64,000 nt of DNA from the NCBI GenBank assembly GCA_030549495.1, contig JAUIRK010000859.1:159001-223000 (forward strand). Reading direction: 5' to 3'. The DNA is from Nectonema munidae (Eukaryota; Nematomorpha; Nectonematoida; Nectonematidae). Under the pieces are notes generated by a model. The model was not told the origin of the DNA. It did no database searches and saw only the letters and a program-made list of their open reading frames with translations. The position numbers were made by a program, and so were the translations under genes. This document shows positions 11,222-23,170 of this stretch, in pieces (the first letter of the stretch is position 1; each line of letters starts with the position of its first letter).

Positions 11222-11904
11222 CAAAAATTGTTGTGCCAACAGTTAAAGGTAATTTTTTTATAAAAATGAAAGATTTAACCTTTTTTCCAAATTTAGGCAA
11301 AAATGTAACATTGATAGCAGCGATGAACGAAAGTGGAATATTGCATTCCAAAATTATTGATGATGGAACATGTAATGCTAAAAAGTTTAAAGAATTTCTG
11401 ATGGAGTTGATGCCTAAAATAAACAGCTTGAACAAATGTTGGCTAATTATGGATAATGCTAAAATCCACAAACCGAAGGTGATCGAAAGCTTGATAACGT
11501 CAAATGGACATATTTTGAAGTTTTTAACTTAAAATGGTATATTAAAAATATTCTCTTTCATAAGTAAATTTAAATTTATTTTTTATCAAGTAAATTTTAT
11601 TTATAATATAAAAATATTTATTAATTAGAAAAACTTTTATAAAAGATATTATTATTCCTTATTCAGGATAATTTCTTGGGCAGACGAAATTTGAATTCAG
11701 GTCAAGCTTTCTATTTATTTCTAATTATCTTTCTTTAAAATTAATAATATTTTTCTCTAGAATTTTCGTTAAATATAAAATAATTTTATATTACTTTTTA
11801 AAATTTTAATTTTTAAGGAAATCAAAAAGGTTTTTATTTCTTTCATCCTTTTTGCTTGTTTAATTTTTTTTTTCATAATTAATATAAGCAAAAACTTTCT
11901 AGTT

Positions 11905-12400
11905 AAAAATATTAAATATTCTGTTTTAATTTTTTTTATCTTAACTTTTTTAAAGAAATATATATTAAATATTCTGTTTTAATTTTTTTTATCTGAACTT
12001 TTTTAAAGAAATATATGTTAAATATGAGCCTCATGGTTGTTAGGGTGTACCTCTCAGCTTAACAGTTGAAGGTCAGGGGTTCGATCCCCAAGGCTCCCAA
12101 CTCTAAAAACAAATTCACAAAAACTGTGATTAACCATCTTAAGCATAATGCGAGCATATAGCTTAACTGCTGAAAGTGCTTTGATATCTCAAAACCAACC
12201 AAACCAACCAACCATATGTTAAATATTCTGTTTTAATTTTTTTTAAGAAATATATATTAAATATTCTGTTTTAATTTTTTTTTATCTGAACTTTTTTAAA
12301 GAAATATATATTAAATATTCTGTTTTAATTTTTTAACTTTTTTAAAAAAATATATATTAAATATTCTATTTTAATTTTTTTTATTTGAACGTTTCCTAAA
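11905..12400. repeat. AT-rich minisatellite (unit about 55 bp) split by a SINE
   Basis: The unit reads roughly TATTAAATATTCTGTTTTAA, T-run, ATCTGAACTTTTTTAAAGAA, ATATA. About six full or partial units are visible, some with internal deletions. One unit is interrupted by the SINE at 12026-12213. Confidence 0.85.
12026..12213 (+). repeat. tRNA-derived SINE, family 2, with perfect 13-bp target duplication
   Basis: The head GAGCCTCATGGTTGTTAGGG has an A-box-like segment, and GGTTCGATCCC is a consensus B box. The body follows, ending in an AACCAACCAACC tail. ATATGTTAAATAT is repeated exactly at 12013-12025 and 12214-12226. The perfect duplication indicates a fairly recent insertion. Confidence 0.85.
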
Positions 12401-12594
12401 TTATATTAAACTTTATAATGATATAAAAATACTAAATTTATTCAAGACAAAAAAACAAAAGGTTTATTTTTTAGTTAGTTAAAATGAGATAGCATTTTTT
12501 TTTATTTTTTTATAGTTATTTAGTTTTTTAACTATTATTATTTTTTTAATAGTTATCTAGTTTTTTTAAACCTTATTTAAATGTATATATTTGC

Positions 12595-12660
12595 TTTGAA
12601 AAAGGAGTTTATACTCCGAAACTAGTCAGTAAAATCGGCAATAAAGTGTCCATTTACAAT
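12595..12660 (+). other. Stem-loop with GAAAC, Penelope/hammerhead-like motif
   Basis: TTTGAAAAA is followed by the hairpin GGAGT-TTAT-ACTCC and then GAAAC. This order resembles the degenerate hammerhead-type motif that Penelope-like elements carry. A second example is at 49230-49257 on the other strand. Two positions differ from the active hammerhead core, so catalysis is not expected. Confidence 0.35.
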
Positions 12661-13281
12661 TTTTTTATATTTGTTAATAATTATCAAAAAACTTTAGTAT
12701 AGCAAATATTCAAGTAATTGAAACATAAATTTGAAATAGACTGTTTAACCATTTACAAATTGTGTTTAGCGCTTCTTTGAAATGTTCGCAAGAAAATCCC
12801 TAAAAGATTATTGTCTTGTCTTTGATTAACTAATTTATACAGGCATTATGGTAAAATGTTTTCTAATGATCACGTTGAGAAATTACAAAAAAAGTTATTA
12901 AAACAAAGAAATTAAATTAGGACCATACAGTTATAAGTGATCTACAATCATCAAGTATAAACTTATTTACTAGCAAATAGAGAGAGAGTCCACACTGGGT
13001 ATCCCCACCTCGTGGTAAATCTGAAAAAATGTCACCGCATACTCCCGGCAAAATTAGTAAAACGCCTGAGTACATATAATTTGTAATTCTTTTTATAAGT
13101 ATATAAATTTATACCTTTTTTATTGTAAAATCCAACAAAAAATGTATATTGAATATTTATAGCATAATGATCTGGTGATGCTATTGATTATTATGATGCT
13201 AAAATTTCATCTTTAAAATTTTAAATGTAAGCAAACATAACACACTTTTTGAAAAGTACTACATTTTCTTTTGTGATATGA

Positions 13282-14180
13282 ATGTGCAAGAAAATATTGA
13301 AAGAAATGGGAAATGTGGAAGAAAGAAAGAAAAAACAAGATTTGTATTTGCAAGCTGAATTAGAAAAGTTTATAGAAGTATATAATCAAAAGAAAAGTTC
13401 ATCACAGAGAAAGAATTTATTTTCTACAGCGAACTCAAGAAAAGAACTGAAAGATATTTACTAAACTCAAAATGGAAGATTTTTCGTTAAAAAATATGTT
13501 GTTGAACTGTCATGAACGAAAATATACAAAAAAAATCATAGAAATTGCTCAAAGTGGAGGTATAAAGTCTTTATTATCACACGAAGTTTCTAAAGAAAAT
13601 GTTTGTCTGGCTTTGTTATACTTTGTCAATAAATCTGGCAAAAATAATAATTTCACCTCACTCAATATTAAAAAGAAATCATAAGTCAAAAGATAGACAG
13701 TTTAAATGAAGGTTTCAAAAATAGCCCTTCTAGAAATAATGTTATTACCTCTAATCAAAATATGGTTACTCAAGTTAAAACTTATGCTAATGCATTAAGT
13801 AAAAATTTTCTATACATAAAGTCTGATAATGATTCTAGAAGAAATAACATTCAAAAGGCTACAAGCTGTTTGAATAATCTTCCTGTCAATTTTATAAAAG
13901 AAAGAAAAATCTATCAAAATTAGCTTTCCAAATAAAAGTTCGATGTTAGAGGCGCAAAAACTTTTGAACGATCATAATATCAAAGTCAAAGAAAGAATTA
14001 AAATTTATCCCAAACTTTACTTACTTATTGATGATAGTTTATCAAATGACTTAATTTTACAAGATGTTTTTTTGAAAAATCCAGATCTTAAAAATTTTTA
14101 AGATGAAAATGAGATTTTTGAAATAATTTTTTCTCGAAATTCCAAGATAAAGGGTAAAAAAAATTGTTGTTTTTAATGTT
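13282..14180 (+). pseudogene. LINE ORF1-like protein remnant
   Basis: Three frames carry pieces in order: EDFSLKNMLLNCHERKYTKK (13472-13684); TQVKTYANALSKNFLYIKSD (about 13770-13830); and AQKLLNDHNIKVKERIKIYP with LLIDDSLSNDLILQDVFLKN (about 13950-14100). The YANALS linker and the RRM-like segment that follows resemble ORF1 of Jockey/CR1-type arthropod LINEs. There are at least two frame changes and one stop. The zinc knuckles and all of ORF2 are missing. An upstream charged frame at 13282-13464 may belong to it. Confidence 0.6.
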
Positions 14181-14189
14181 TCTCCTGTT

Positions 14190-15090
14190 ATCTATAATTT
14201 CTTGAAAGGTAGTAACTTCTATATATATTTATTAATTATAATAGATATAAATTTTTATTTGTTAAAAGTAATACGATTTATGAGTGTTAATTTCGATTTA
14301 TTAAATAAAAATGTTATAAATGATACATATCTCTGCGATTGTTTGATTTCTTCGAAAGTAATTCAAGACTATAATCATACAGATGATTTTTCATTTGAAC
14401 TCAATGTTTTGAGTTTAAATTGTCAGACTTCTTCATATGTTATACTTATTTGTCTCTGCAGGAGTTTCCGATTCGCGAGTTATATTTCTGCGAAAATAAG
14501 AATATCAAGAAAATGTCATGATTTACGTATAGAACGTAGAGCCGATTTAATTAAGCTACTATAACATAAATTTATTTCACCGTAAAAAGCTTGAAACATA
14601 CTTTCTCTAAAAATAGAATGTTCTGATCAATATTAGAACATCTTCCTAAATTATTTGAATTCTATCACTGCTTAAGAAAGCCTAAAGTTTTATAAAAGCA
14701 AAAGTTGAAGTTCGTTTAATCATTAGAACAATCGGTGGAGAATTTGAAAGAAGCTTTTCCTCTGTGCAATGTTCTTTCTATCCAAAATTCCTTTCCTTTT
14801 TTAAGAACATACTTCCCTCTTCGTGCTTCATACCCATTTTAGAACAGCGAGCTTTAATCTGGCATAGATAACCTGATTTGCTTATAAATAAATATTTTTG
14901 TTCATTTTTTTATCTACACTAGAAAAAGTGTTATCAAATTCTGAATAATGAATCAATTCTGTTAACGATTTGTAATTTCAGAGTTATTAATAAGGAGATG
15001 AAGAGCATTTCAGATTTTCAATAAGTACCTCATTATATTTTAACTTGCAGAAAATGACGTGCTTGTCAAATACGACTACATTTTACAGTG
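14190..15090. other. Unassigned stretch
   Basis: A 120-codon open frame at 14202-14564 has no recognisable motif. A possible hAT dimerisation trace (GGEFERSFSSV) lies at about 14730-14775 but is too short to call. Confidence 0.35.
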
Positions 15091-15097
15091 TTCTAAA

Positions 15098-15216
15098 AAG
15101 TCCTTTAGAAATAATTTCCTAAAAATATTTTGCCTTGACCGGTATTTGACCCCCACACCTCTGAATTATTTCTAATTTTCGGAAATATTTTCAGGAAATG
15201 ATTTCTAAAAGGCACT
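15098..15216. repeat. Small inverted-repeat element with tRNA-like loop
   Basis: Arms of about 35 bp (left near 15098-15131, right near 15181-15216) are imperfect complements built around CTTTAGAAATAATTTCCT. The loop carries a B-box-like GGTATTTGACCCCC read on the minus strand, similar to the SINE at 20788. Possibly a fold-back derivative of a SINE. Confidence 0.5.
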
Positions 15217-17436
15217 TTGTGCCAAGTAATTTTAATATTGACAGTTATTCACTACACTATATATTATATAAATAAGTATGGAATAGTAGACTTACAAAGT
15301 AAAGGGAACGAGCAACACAATAAAATTTTGTTACATTCTAATTTTTGATTGCTGACTGAATGCATGAATTTCGTATACGCAGAATGCTGCACAAAGGCTT
15401 CTCACTAATTCTCTTAATTTCATCACCTTTAATATTTTTCATACACGAAAAGAATTTAAAGGCCTGCGGTTGAACATCTGATCATTTTTTCACAAAGATA
15501 GAAATAAACATTAACAAGAGGCGCGGAGGGAACCTGTGGCCGAAAGCCCACCTGCGGCCTTTATAGTATTTAAATGAGGCCTCTGAAAACGTGATTGTTT
15601 AATACGCTCATTAATTCTAATCACTCTTGTGAATCAACATTTTCTTACTTGCCCAAATTAAAAATTCTCATCGAAATCAACAGATGAACATTTAGAAGAT
15701 TAATTGATACTGAGACCACTATCATAGAGCCTGAAATTAAATGCCCTTTCAAAAAAAAGCAAAATAGTCATTAATTATATTTATAAATTATAATATAAAA
15801 TTTTTTTAATTATATGCTTTATAAACATAACAAGATAATGTAAACGGCCTTTAAACGTAAAAAGGTTCCCGAAATCTGCTTTAAACGAGAATCGGCAGCT
15901 GAGTCAGCAGTCTCTTATTTTTAAAATCTATTTTAGTTTGGTTTAAAACAATGAATCGCTGTGAGCAATGGTTGGTAAAGATATGCAATTTTCACTATAG
16001 TTTCTTATTTCCGGATCAAAAATTTCTTAAGAATAGGATTGTATAGCATCAATTTTATGAGATATAAAATTATTTAGTAAAAAACCATGTTTATTAACAA
16101 ATTTTACTGCATTGTAATAAAAGTTGACCTGCTAATTTTATTTATTTTTCTCCACTTTCATGTCTTTTTTCTGGAAAAGCTTTGAATTTTTGAGAAATCA
16201 GGACTCTAAAATTTTCAGCCAAAAACTGTAATTTCAACCAATAACTCTTTCTAGATACTCTGTGATTTGCTCCAATTTATCATTCCTTCTCAAAAATTCA
16301 AAATGAATTTACAAAACTCACACCAAAATTCTAACAATTGGGAAAGTAAGTTCTTCTTCTTCTTTTTATTTCCTTAATATATTTAAACACAAAAATTCAT
16401 ATACCTTTTTTAATCAAATCACCCTCTTGGCAAATTAATGATTTCTATTTAAAGCAAGAAAATGCTTTTTTGATTAAAAAAATACCCCATTTTAGGACCA
16501 TAAATTGATAGATCTCATTTCAATATTTAAACTTTCGAGTCAATTGTGCACAGCGTAGCTGATGAGTTCCAATATACCAAGCCCCACAGCATATGCTACA
16601 GACAAGCTGTATCTTTTCATCACTCACATATACGTATTTTTGAGTAACTTCTAAAGCTACTGATGAAACATGCAAAATTAGTCAAAAATTCAGAGTCCTT
16701 CTACAGCAAGCACAAAATTTTTAACTTGATGCCATATCCCTACCCTTAAAAAGTAAGTCTCAAGAAGTGTAAAGTTCTAATTCATTGATGCCGTTGATGG
16801 ACTTATGAGATTGGTAGAAAGAAAAAATAATAATAAATATAAATAGAGTTTTTTCAAGATAAAACTAAAAAAAATTATTTCTGCTTCTCAAAAAAGTGGC
16901 GCCCTTATGCCAAGAGTAAATGTTTAAAAGTAAAGTTTGAAGAAGAGAATTTAGAATTGTGTTGTATGCAGGCACTCTAATATTTCATAAAATACGTCAC
17001 ATGATTCAGAATACTTACTTCCAAATAAATCATTTATTGATACACCCTTAAAAATCTATTTACTCACTTCTCTGCTTAGTTTTATAGATTTTCTCTTCTC
17101 ACATATGAGGATATTCTTCTCTTTGAAATCCTTCATGCATACATGCCAACCTTTCCATTTATAGGTTTTTGCCTTTTTCATCTTCTGTAATACTTAGCAA
17201 ACTTTCACATCAACATAAAAAGAAGAAACTACGACACACACGTTGTATATACTTTTTTAGTATGTCAAAGAAGAATGCAAACTTACGTTGATTAAACTGC
17301 TGTATATATATATTAGGGTGTTATTTTTGAAAGTAAGTTTTGTTAAAACCCGATTAAAACAGTAAATATTTAAAATTTGGTTAGGTAGATAATAAAAAGG
17401 CTTTTGTTTTAAAAGTTTTTTTTCTGTTTTTATCAG
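15217..17436. other. Region upstream of REXO1-like gene B
   Basis: No exon of gene B or other gene was recognised. The sequence is AT-rich with short CT-rich tracts (near 16345). Upstream exons could be here but none stands out. Confidence 0.35.
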
Positions 17437-17578
17437 AGACAGAATTGTATAATCGTCTTCAAAAATACAGACTCGATACCGAACTATTGAAGAAAAATGG
17501 CTTTCCATTCCCGCTTAACAGCAAAGACGTTCACGCTGATGGCTCTTTCACAGGCAGCGCTCAAATATTTTATAACAA
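17437..17578 (+). CDS. REXO1: REXO1-like B, first visible exon
   Basis: Acceptor tttatcag, donor gtaaga. Two bases, 46 codons, two bases: the same phase pattern as the gene A exon at 2675. Confidence 0.85.
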
Positions 17579-17795
17579 GTAAGAATTTGTTTTACCTCTT
17601 TCACTTCAAATCGTTAGTGTATTCTGAAATAAATAAAGTTCGGGAAAAGATCCTAGTTAAATGAAAAACATTATGAAGTAGATAAACTTTATGCAAAATT
17701 TTCACATTGAAACTTAATAGTACTAGCTAGATATAAATCAAAAATATTTTATGTATGATTGAAAGTTCACTTTAGCTATGGTCCTAAATTTAATA

Positions 17796-18424
17796 CAGGG
17801 CCGTATCAAGGGGAGGGCAATTGGCCTGGGGCGCCACACCTAGGGGGGGGGGGCGCCATTTCATTGCCACTGACGTCAACGCAGCAGAGCTTGAGATGGA
17901 AGTTGAGGACATTCAAATGTTTTTGAAACCTCGGAAGGAAAACCCGGCAAACGCTATGGAGTTACTTGGATTCCTGTCCTCGCACTCAGGACTCTGTCTG
18001 AATCTACAAGTGGCACTGAGGATCATGCGGACAATTGAAACTTCTATTGCATCCTCTGAAAGGTCATTCAGCAAGCTAAAACTTATCAAGTCCTACCTAA
18101 GGAGCACTATGGGGCAAGCCCGCCTCTAAAGTCTGGCTCTTATGAGCATTGAGAAAGAAGTTCTCGATTGTGTTGATTTTGACGAAGTCATCGATAATTT
18201 TGCTGCTGCTAAAACACGAAAAATGAACATCTCATGGAGACTGTCTTCGACTCAGTCAATATATATCTGAATTATGTGGCCTAATAAAAATGTGAGGATT
18301 TTTTTCTAAATCACTTTTTAAGCCAGAATGGGGTAGGGATGAGTGAGAAAAGAAAGAGCAAGGGGTGAGGGGCTTCATTCAGAACCTTTGCCCTGGGGCG
18401 CCACTATCCCTTGATACGGCTCTG
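17796..18424 (+). mobile_element. Deleted hAT element carrying the dimerisation domain
   Basis: The ends CAGGGCCGTATCAAGGGGAG and (complement) CAGAGCCGTATCAAGGGATA are inverted repeats, and GGGGCGCC recurs inside both. The interior encodes a hAT C-terminus: ELEMEVEDIQMF..., then SIASSERSFSKLKLIKSYLR and STMGQARL. A stop follows at 18127, then SLALMSIEKEVLD. An 8-bp duplication is not obvious. It lies in intron 1 of gene B. Confidence 0.8.
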
Positions 18425-18918
18425 TATATGTGTACTAGAGTACTGTGTGGGGCGGGTACCCATATACAACCTTTTTTTCTAAGTGGTGCGGATACAGGTA
18501 TGAAAACATTGAATGCGGTTACGAAGCACTTTGTTTGATCTTAATTAACATTGATATGAAGTAATAGACACACTTTATTTGAAATTAAAAAGTGATATAC
18601 CATACTAAGGTGCTCTAAACACCCTATTCGTTAACAAGATTTTGCTTCATGGCTACAGGTACACTCAGTTAAAGATATTTTAGTCGAGTTGGTCAAAGAG
18701 TAGGTGAAAGATAAACACCCTTGAAGCCTAAATTCTTCTGAACGATATTTTATTGACGATATTAAGAAATAAATTTTATGCGTGTTTATTTTTTTATTTC
18801 CACTTAGAGTTACAATTTAATTAAATTTCGATCACTATAGGCAATAAAAATAAATAACTTAAATTTTTCATAGACACTAGAAAAGCCAGAGTGTCCCTTA
18901 GAAGCTGTATCCTTGTTT

Positions 18919-19320
18919 AGTACCGGCGCTAGAAATTGCGAAGCCCAATTGGATAACTTATAGCGGGCCCTTATTCTTCAAGAGTAAAAACATTTGTATG
19001 GCATCTTTTGTATAATATGATTATCCTGAAGGAATAAAAAATAGTTAATCTTTGATATACCAAAAGTTTGATAGACAACCTGAAATTTTATTTTTAAATA
19101 CCAAAAAATTACAATTATAAGCATAGTATACAAAGATTTTTAGAAAAAGACTTTTCTACCCTTTTTATCAGCAAAATCCTTCATAACAGTTTTATCATCA
19201 ATCGTTTTTGAAATTTCATTTTCTATAGAAATCATCGCCAAATTGTTTAGTCACTCATGAGAAATTTTATTTTTTTTTCACGTAGCGGGCCCAGGAGAAA
19301 TAGGCTTAAAACCGGCCCTG
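18919..19320. mobile_element. hAT-type MITE
   Basis: The right end is the complement of CAGGGCCGGTTTTAAGCC. The left end (AGTACCGGCGCT) is a decayed partner. Flanks CCTTGTTT and CCTTTTTC agree at six of eight positions. No coding sequence. Located in intron 1 of REXO1-like gene B. Confidence 0.5.
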
Positions 19321-19825
19321 CCTTTTTCAAAAGCTTTTTTAGTTAAAAAAGAATAATTTTTAAGTCGCAAAATTTTTAGACATTAAATATTCTTGAGCAT
19401 TTGAACTAAAAAAATTAGTGAATTTTGTGAATTAAAAGCGTCTAATTTTTTACCTCGATACTCCATACGGGTTTTATAGAGCGCCTGAAATAAATTCTAA
19501 AAAACAAATAGACTTAGATCTGTGTTATAAAAATATAACTAAAATATTAATTTCATTTTTTTAAGTTTTGCATCTATTTCATAACAAACAAACAAACTTT
19601 AAAAATTGTTTTATTTTTGTCTTTCCTAACATTTATGTTGAGGTCGTATACAACCGAATGGCTTTTTAGACACAAAATGTTGGCTTTCCTAGTGTTAAAA
19701 CTAGTAACAATATATAAAGAAAAATATTAATAGTGGGTTCTATATTAATAGTAATCAAAACGATAATCCTGATGATTAAAAGGAACAATTAAAACTCAAA
19801 TCATCGCATATTTAAAAAATTTTAG

Positions 19826-19938
19826 GATAAAAGATACATCAAGTATGAATTCTTGCAACAGTTCAAATATGTATGTTAATGATAACTCATTTCAAAACCA
19901 AAAATGTGATAGATGTGATGCTATCTTCAAGATAAACC
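19826..19938 (+). CDS. REXO1: REXO1-like B, zinc-knuckle exon
   Basis: Acceptor aattttag, donor gtaaac. One base, 37 codons, one base. Ends NQKCDRCDAIFKIN, matching KICVRCGKSFRIK of gene A. Confidence 0.8.
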
Positions 19939-19999
19939 GTAAACTCTTTTTCATTTTTTGCGTTCATAGTCCAGTACACATAACAAGTAAACTATCAAT

Positions 20000-20516
20000 C
20001 AGGCGCGTAGCTAGAGGTTATCCAGACATTTTGCCAAATGGACATTTAGCCGAAGAAAAATTTTCCGAAACCGACGTTTGCCCGAATGGATAGACGGGTA
20101 TACCGAAAATTTAAATAGAAATTTTCATTTTTCCAGAATTCTGCAACTAATAAAATAGTATTGTTCTAAAGAAAGTATAACTCAATAAAGTACAGTAAAC
20201 GGGATACCCACATAAACATTCATATTTCTCAGTGATTTAAATAAATCTTTCCAGGAAAAATTTTTTTGCAAAAAGGAAATAAATTAATAAAAGAACGAAT
20301 AATAATAAACTAAACTAAGACATATTCTATTTTTTAAAAATTCAATAGCAAATAAGTCATGTGATATCATAACGCATTTGTCATGCAACTTCCATTAGAT
20401 AAAATGTGTGTAGCAAAGTTAAGAATAGTAAAAGAAATATAAATTACGCTGCCGAGTATAGAGTGCACCCTGTAGGAGTTTAGCCACTCCTAAAAAATTT
20501 TCCAGCTACGGGTCTG
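20000..20516. mobile_element. hAT-type MITE (CAGGCGCGTAGCT ends)
   Basis: Left end CAGGCGCGTAGCTAG; right end is the complement of CAGACCCGTAGCTGG. Flanks CTATCAAT and CTAGGAAT agree at six of eight positions. A related end is at about 46050-46067. Confidence 0.6.
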
Positions 20517-20787
20517 CTAGGAATGGACCACACTGTCTATAGCTTAAACCGGACCAAAACAAATTAGAGAACGGAAGCATGTTTATCAAAGAGCAAACTT
20601 AAAGAAATTAGTTAGTCAAGATAGATCGTTAAAAATTCATTTAGTTAAATAATACGTTTGTTTATCTATTAAGTTAGTTATTTACTTAACTAGTTAATTT
20701 GTTTTACTAAACTCGAATGAAATTTACTGAAGCTGAAATGAGGCACTTGCAAATTAATTCTTTTACAAACCCTAGTTTACGAACTGT

Positions 20788-20872
20788 AAAATAATTTGCC
20801 TCGACTGGGATTTGACCCACAGATCTCTGGATAATGTGTCCAGCGTGCTCAACCACATACACCATCTTGGCT
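20788..20872 (-). repeat. tRNA-related SINE fragment
   Basis: On the minus strand it reads AAGATGGTGTATGTGGTTGA (A-box region), the anticodon-like arm CTGGA-CACATTA-TCCAG, and the B-box-like GGGTCAAATCCC. A related B-box segment is at about 15128-15165. The acceptor stem is not intact. Confidence 0.55.
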
Positions 20873-21339
20873 TACCTAATTATATTTTTAGTGAATACGA
20901 TTAAATATGAACATTGTAGATGGCTTATAGCCCATATATGCTTGCAATTCAGGTGTTTCTAAAAGGCAGTATTGTTATTACTTATTTCATTGCTTATGAC
21001 AATTGTCTTTGTTTTATTCACTGTGTTATCATATTGAAATTTAATATAACAAGTATAAGCATCTTTTATACAGATGTTCTTTACTGCTTCAGCATATTTA
21101 TAAACACTTTTATAAGAACTATTATGGGAAACGTAAAAACGCGATTGATAAACGTGATCATTGAAAAACTTTTTACCATAATGCCTGTATAAATCAGTTT
21201 ATCAAAGACAAAACAATAATAACCTTTTAGGGGTTTTCTTGGGAACAGAGGTAAATGGTGAAACAGTCTATTTCAAATTTAAGTTTTCAATTACTTGAAT
21301 CGTTGCCATACTAACGTTTTCAATTTATTTTCAAACACG

Positions 21340-21620
21340 AAAATTAATCGAGAAAATAATTGCAACAAACATAATGTACTAGACTCGGAAGGAACTGGTG
21401 ATTATTATTTGAACTGTAGCAGTGAAAAAGTTCAATTTTTCATACAACAAAATTGAAAAACTGTAATAAAAACACAAACTCCCAACGTCATTCGAAATTA
21501 ATGGAAGAAATGAACGCATATGAAGCGTTACCAAATACAAATAAGATGCGATTGTGCTCTAGTGCAAGGGATATCAACTCGTTTTCGGTAGTGGACCATC
21601 AGACGGTTTATGAAAATCCG
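21340..21620 (+). other. Coding-like stretch, unidentified
   Basis: Two adjacent frames look protein-like (NVLDSEGTGDYYLNCSSEKV, then MEEMNAYEALPNTNKMRLCS) and end at a good donor (ccg-gtgagc at about 21620). It lies in intron 2 of gene B. I do not recognise the protein. It could be an exon of a nested gene or transposon debris. Confidence 0.25.
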
Positions 21621-21739
21621 GTGAGCCACAAAATATGAAAAAAAATTTACATTTAAATGTTAATAAATATAATTTTTTATATCATCAAAATATTATGGAC
21701 CGTAGTAGTTATATATTTTTATGTTTATAAACACAAGAT

Positions 21740-23170
21740 TTTATTTAATTTTTTTTTCTATCCAGACTTTTGAATTCTTTTACGTTATAAACTTGCTTTT
21801 CATGGCTTGGAGGTGTAATTGATAATGCGCAACATAAATCACTTTCTACCGATAGTTTATTTCTTTGCTTAGACTCGATATTCAAGAAAGATGAGAAGCC
21901 ACTTTCACACATATGAGTTGATGTTGAAGGCAAAAGATATCAAAGATCTTCTTTTGAAATATTCGGGTAGCTACAGAGCAAACTTGCATTAAATTTTTGA
22001 AAGTGTATTGTTGATACAGATCTTTAATCTTCTAATCATTCTTCAATTCTTCCTGAAGATTTTCTTGAACTTTATCAGCATCCGTTTTGAAAGGGTTTCT
22101 GATGAGTGATAATAATCTTTCCATTGCCATATCTACTTCTGGAAAATATCGCTGAAACTCTTTTTTCCACTTTTGTAAATGCTGTTGAAGGAAACAAAAT
22201 ATTAATTTCCTACTCTCATTATCCATAATTGCAATTTTTCAAAGAAGGAATGATACTCTGATGAGAGATTAAATCTGCATTTTAACATTGCAACTGAAGA
22301 TTGAGTTTGTTAAGTATACCAAAAATATAGGCGAAATAAGCAAGCTCTAATTCTGAATCTGATATCAATTTTTTAATTCTTCTTTTCGTTGAAACTCAAG
22401 AAAAAAATGAGCTCTTTTCCCAAATCGAAGCCTGCTGACATCCACCGCAATGAAGTGTCAAATAGCAGTACTTCGAAACCAAATTCCATATTTTGGCATA
22501 TTTGTCTGAACCACCTGGTTTTCACTTGTGATGAATTTACATGGTTAATTACTTTTACCAATTCTTTAAAAAGTGATTTGAAAGCGTTCTTGATAATTAC
22601 CGGAATATCATCAGTAGTGATACTAACTAAATTATCCAACTTACACCATTGACTTCAAAAAAATAATTGACAATCTTAAAGATCCTTGTCTTTTGTTGTA
22701 GTAGATGCAAAAACTAAGATTGAAAGACTGCGAGATATCTGTAGTTTCATCTAATTGTATTGAAAACAGTGGAGGTTTCTTAATTTCACCGACTACTTGT
22801 TCACAGATGATTTCTCACTTTTCAACTAATTAATTGTCTTAAAACTGTGTCATTTGAAATGGTAATATTCAGCCTGCGTGCAGTATTTTCTCTAACAAAA
22901 AGCCAGACCATTTCTTTTGCACAAGGCATAAAAAGTTGCTCAACAAGTGTTGGAGGCTTTCTGGATTGCGATACTTTAAGATGCGCGTACTGCTTTAGTT
23001 TTCTTTTCATAGAAAATGACTGTTGAGTCAAGGCGCTGTTTTATTTAAATCTGATCATTTTTGATCAAAATAATCTTATGAATTTTGCAATAAATTTGGA
23101 TGACATTTTTAAAGATCAAGTTTATGTTTAGAAGGTTTCATTGAGCCATTTTCCAAAATGTTAAAGCAAA
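21740..23170 (-). mobile_element. Broken hAT transposon (ZBED/SCAND3/FAM200-like class)
   Basis: Minus-strand pieces in order are SFSMKRKLKQYAHLKVSQSR with NDTVLRQLIS (23031-22822), SLFKELVKVINHVNSSQVKT with FDTSLRWMSAGFDLG (22639-22373), LQQHLQKWKKEFQRYFPEVD (22226-22032), and the dimerisation end STHMCESGFSSFLNIESKQR (21933-21745). Frame changes and stops separate them. No terminal repeats found. It lies in intron 2 of gene B. Confidence 0.75.

Larger units (their letters stand above)
9598..11530 (+). pseudogene. IS630/Tc1-like DDE transposase, interrupted
   Basis: Begins MSPPIQDEKKKDLVRLVCVE with a helix-turn-helix region to about 10000. The catalytic start FIDETGFNLHMRK lies at about 10062. 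After a 1085-bp insertion the domain resumes with KIVVPTVKG, LIAAMNESGILHSKII and LIMDNAKIHK (second Asp). There is an in-frame stop at about 9757 (after DSVK), a frame change between about 10010 and 10060, and a premature end at 11530 where the sequence leaves the family. Removing the insertion and one copy of its target duplication gives GKRAKIVVPTV in frame, so the insertion postdates a readable gene at that point. The third catalytic residue is only in the inverted piece at 9180-9434. Confidence 0.8.

Noticed and set aside
12026-12213. Functional tRNA gene
   Set aside because: The A and B boxes are tRNA-like, but the sequence continues into a SINE body with a 13-bp target duplication and has no proper acceptor stem.
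14202-14564. 120-codon open frame as a gene
   Set aside because: No motif, poor composition, no splice or start context.
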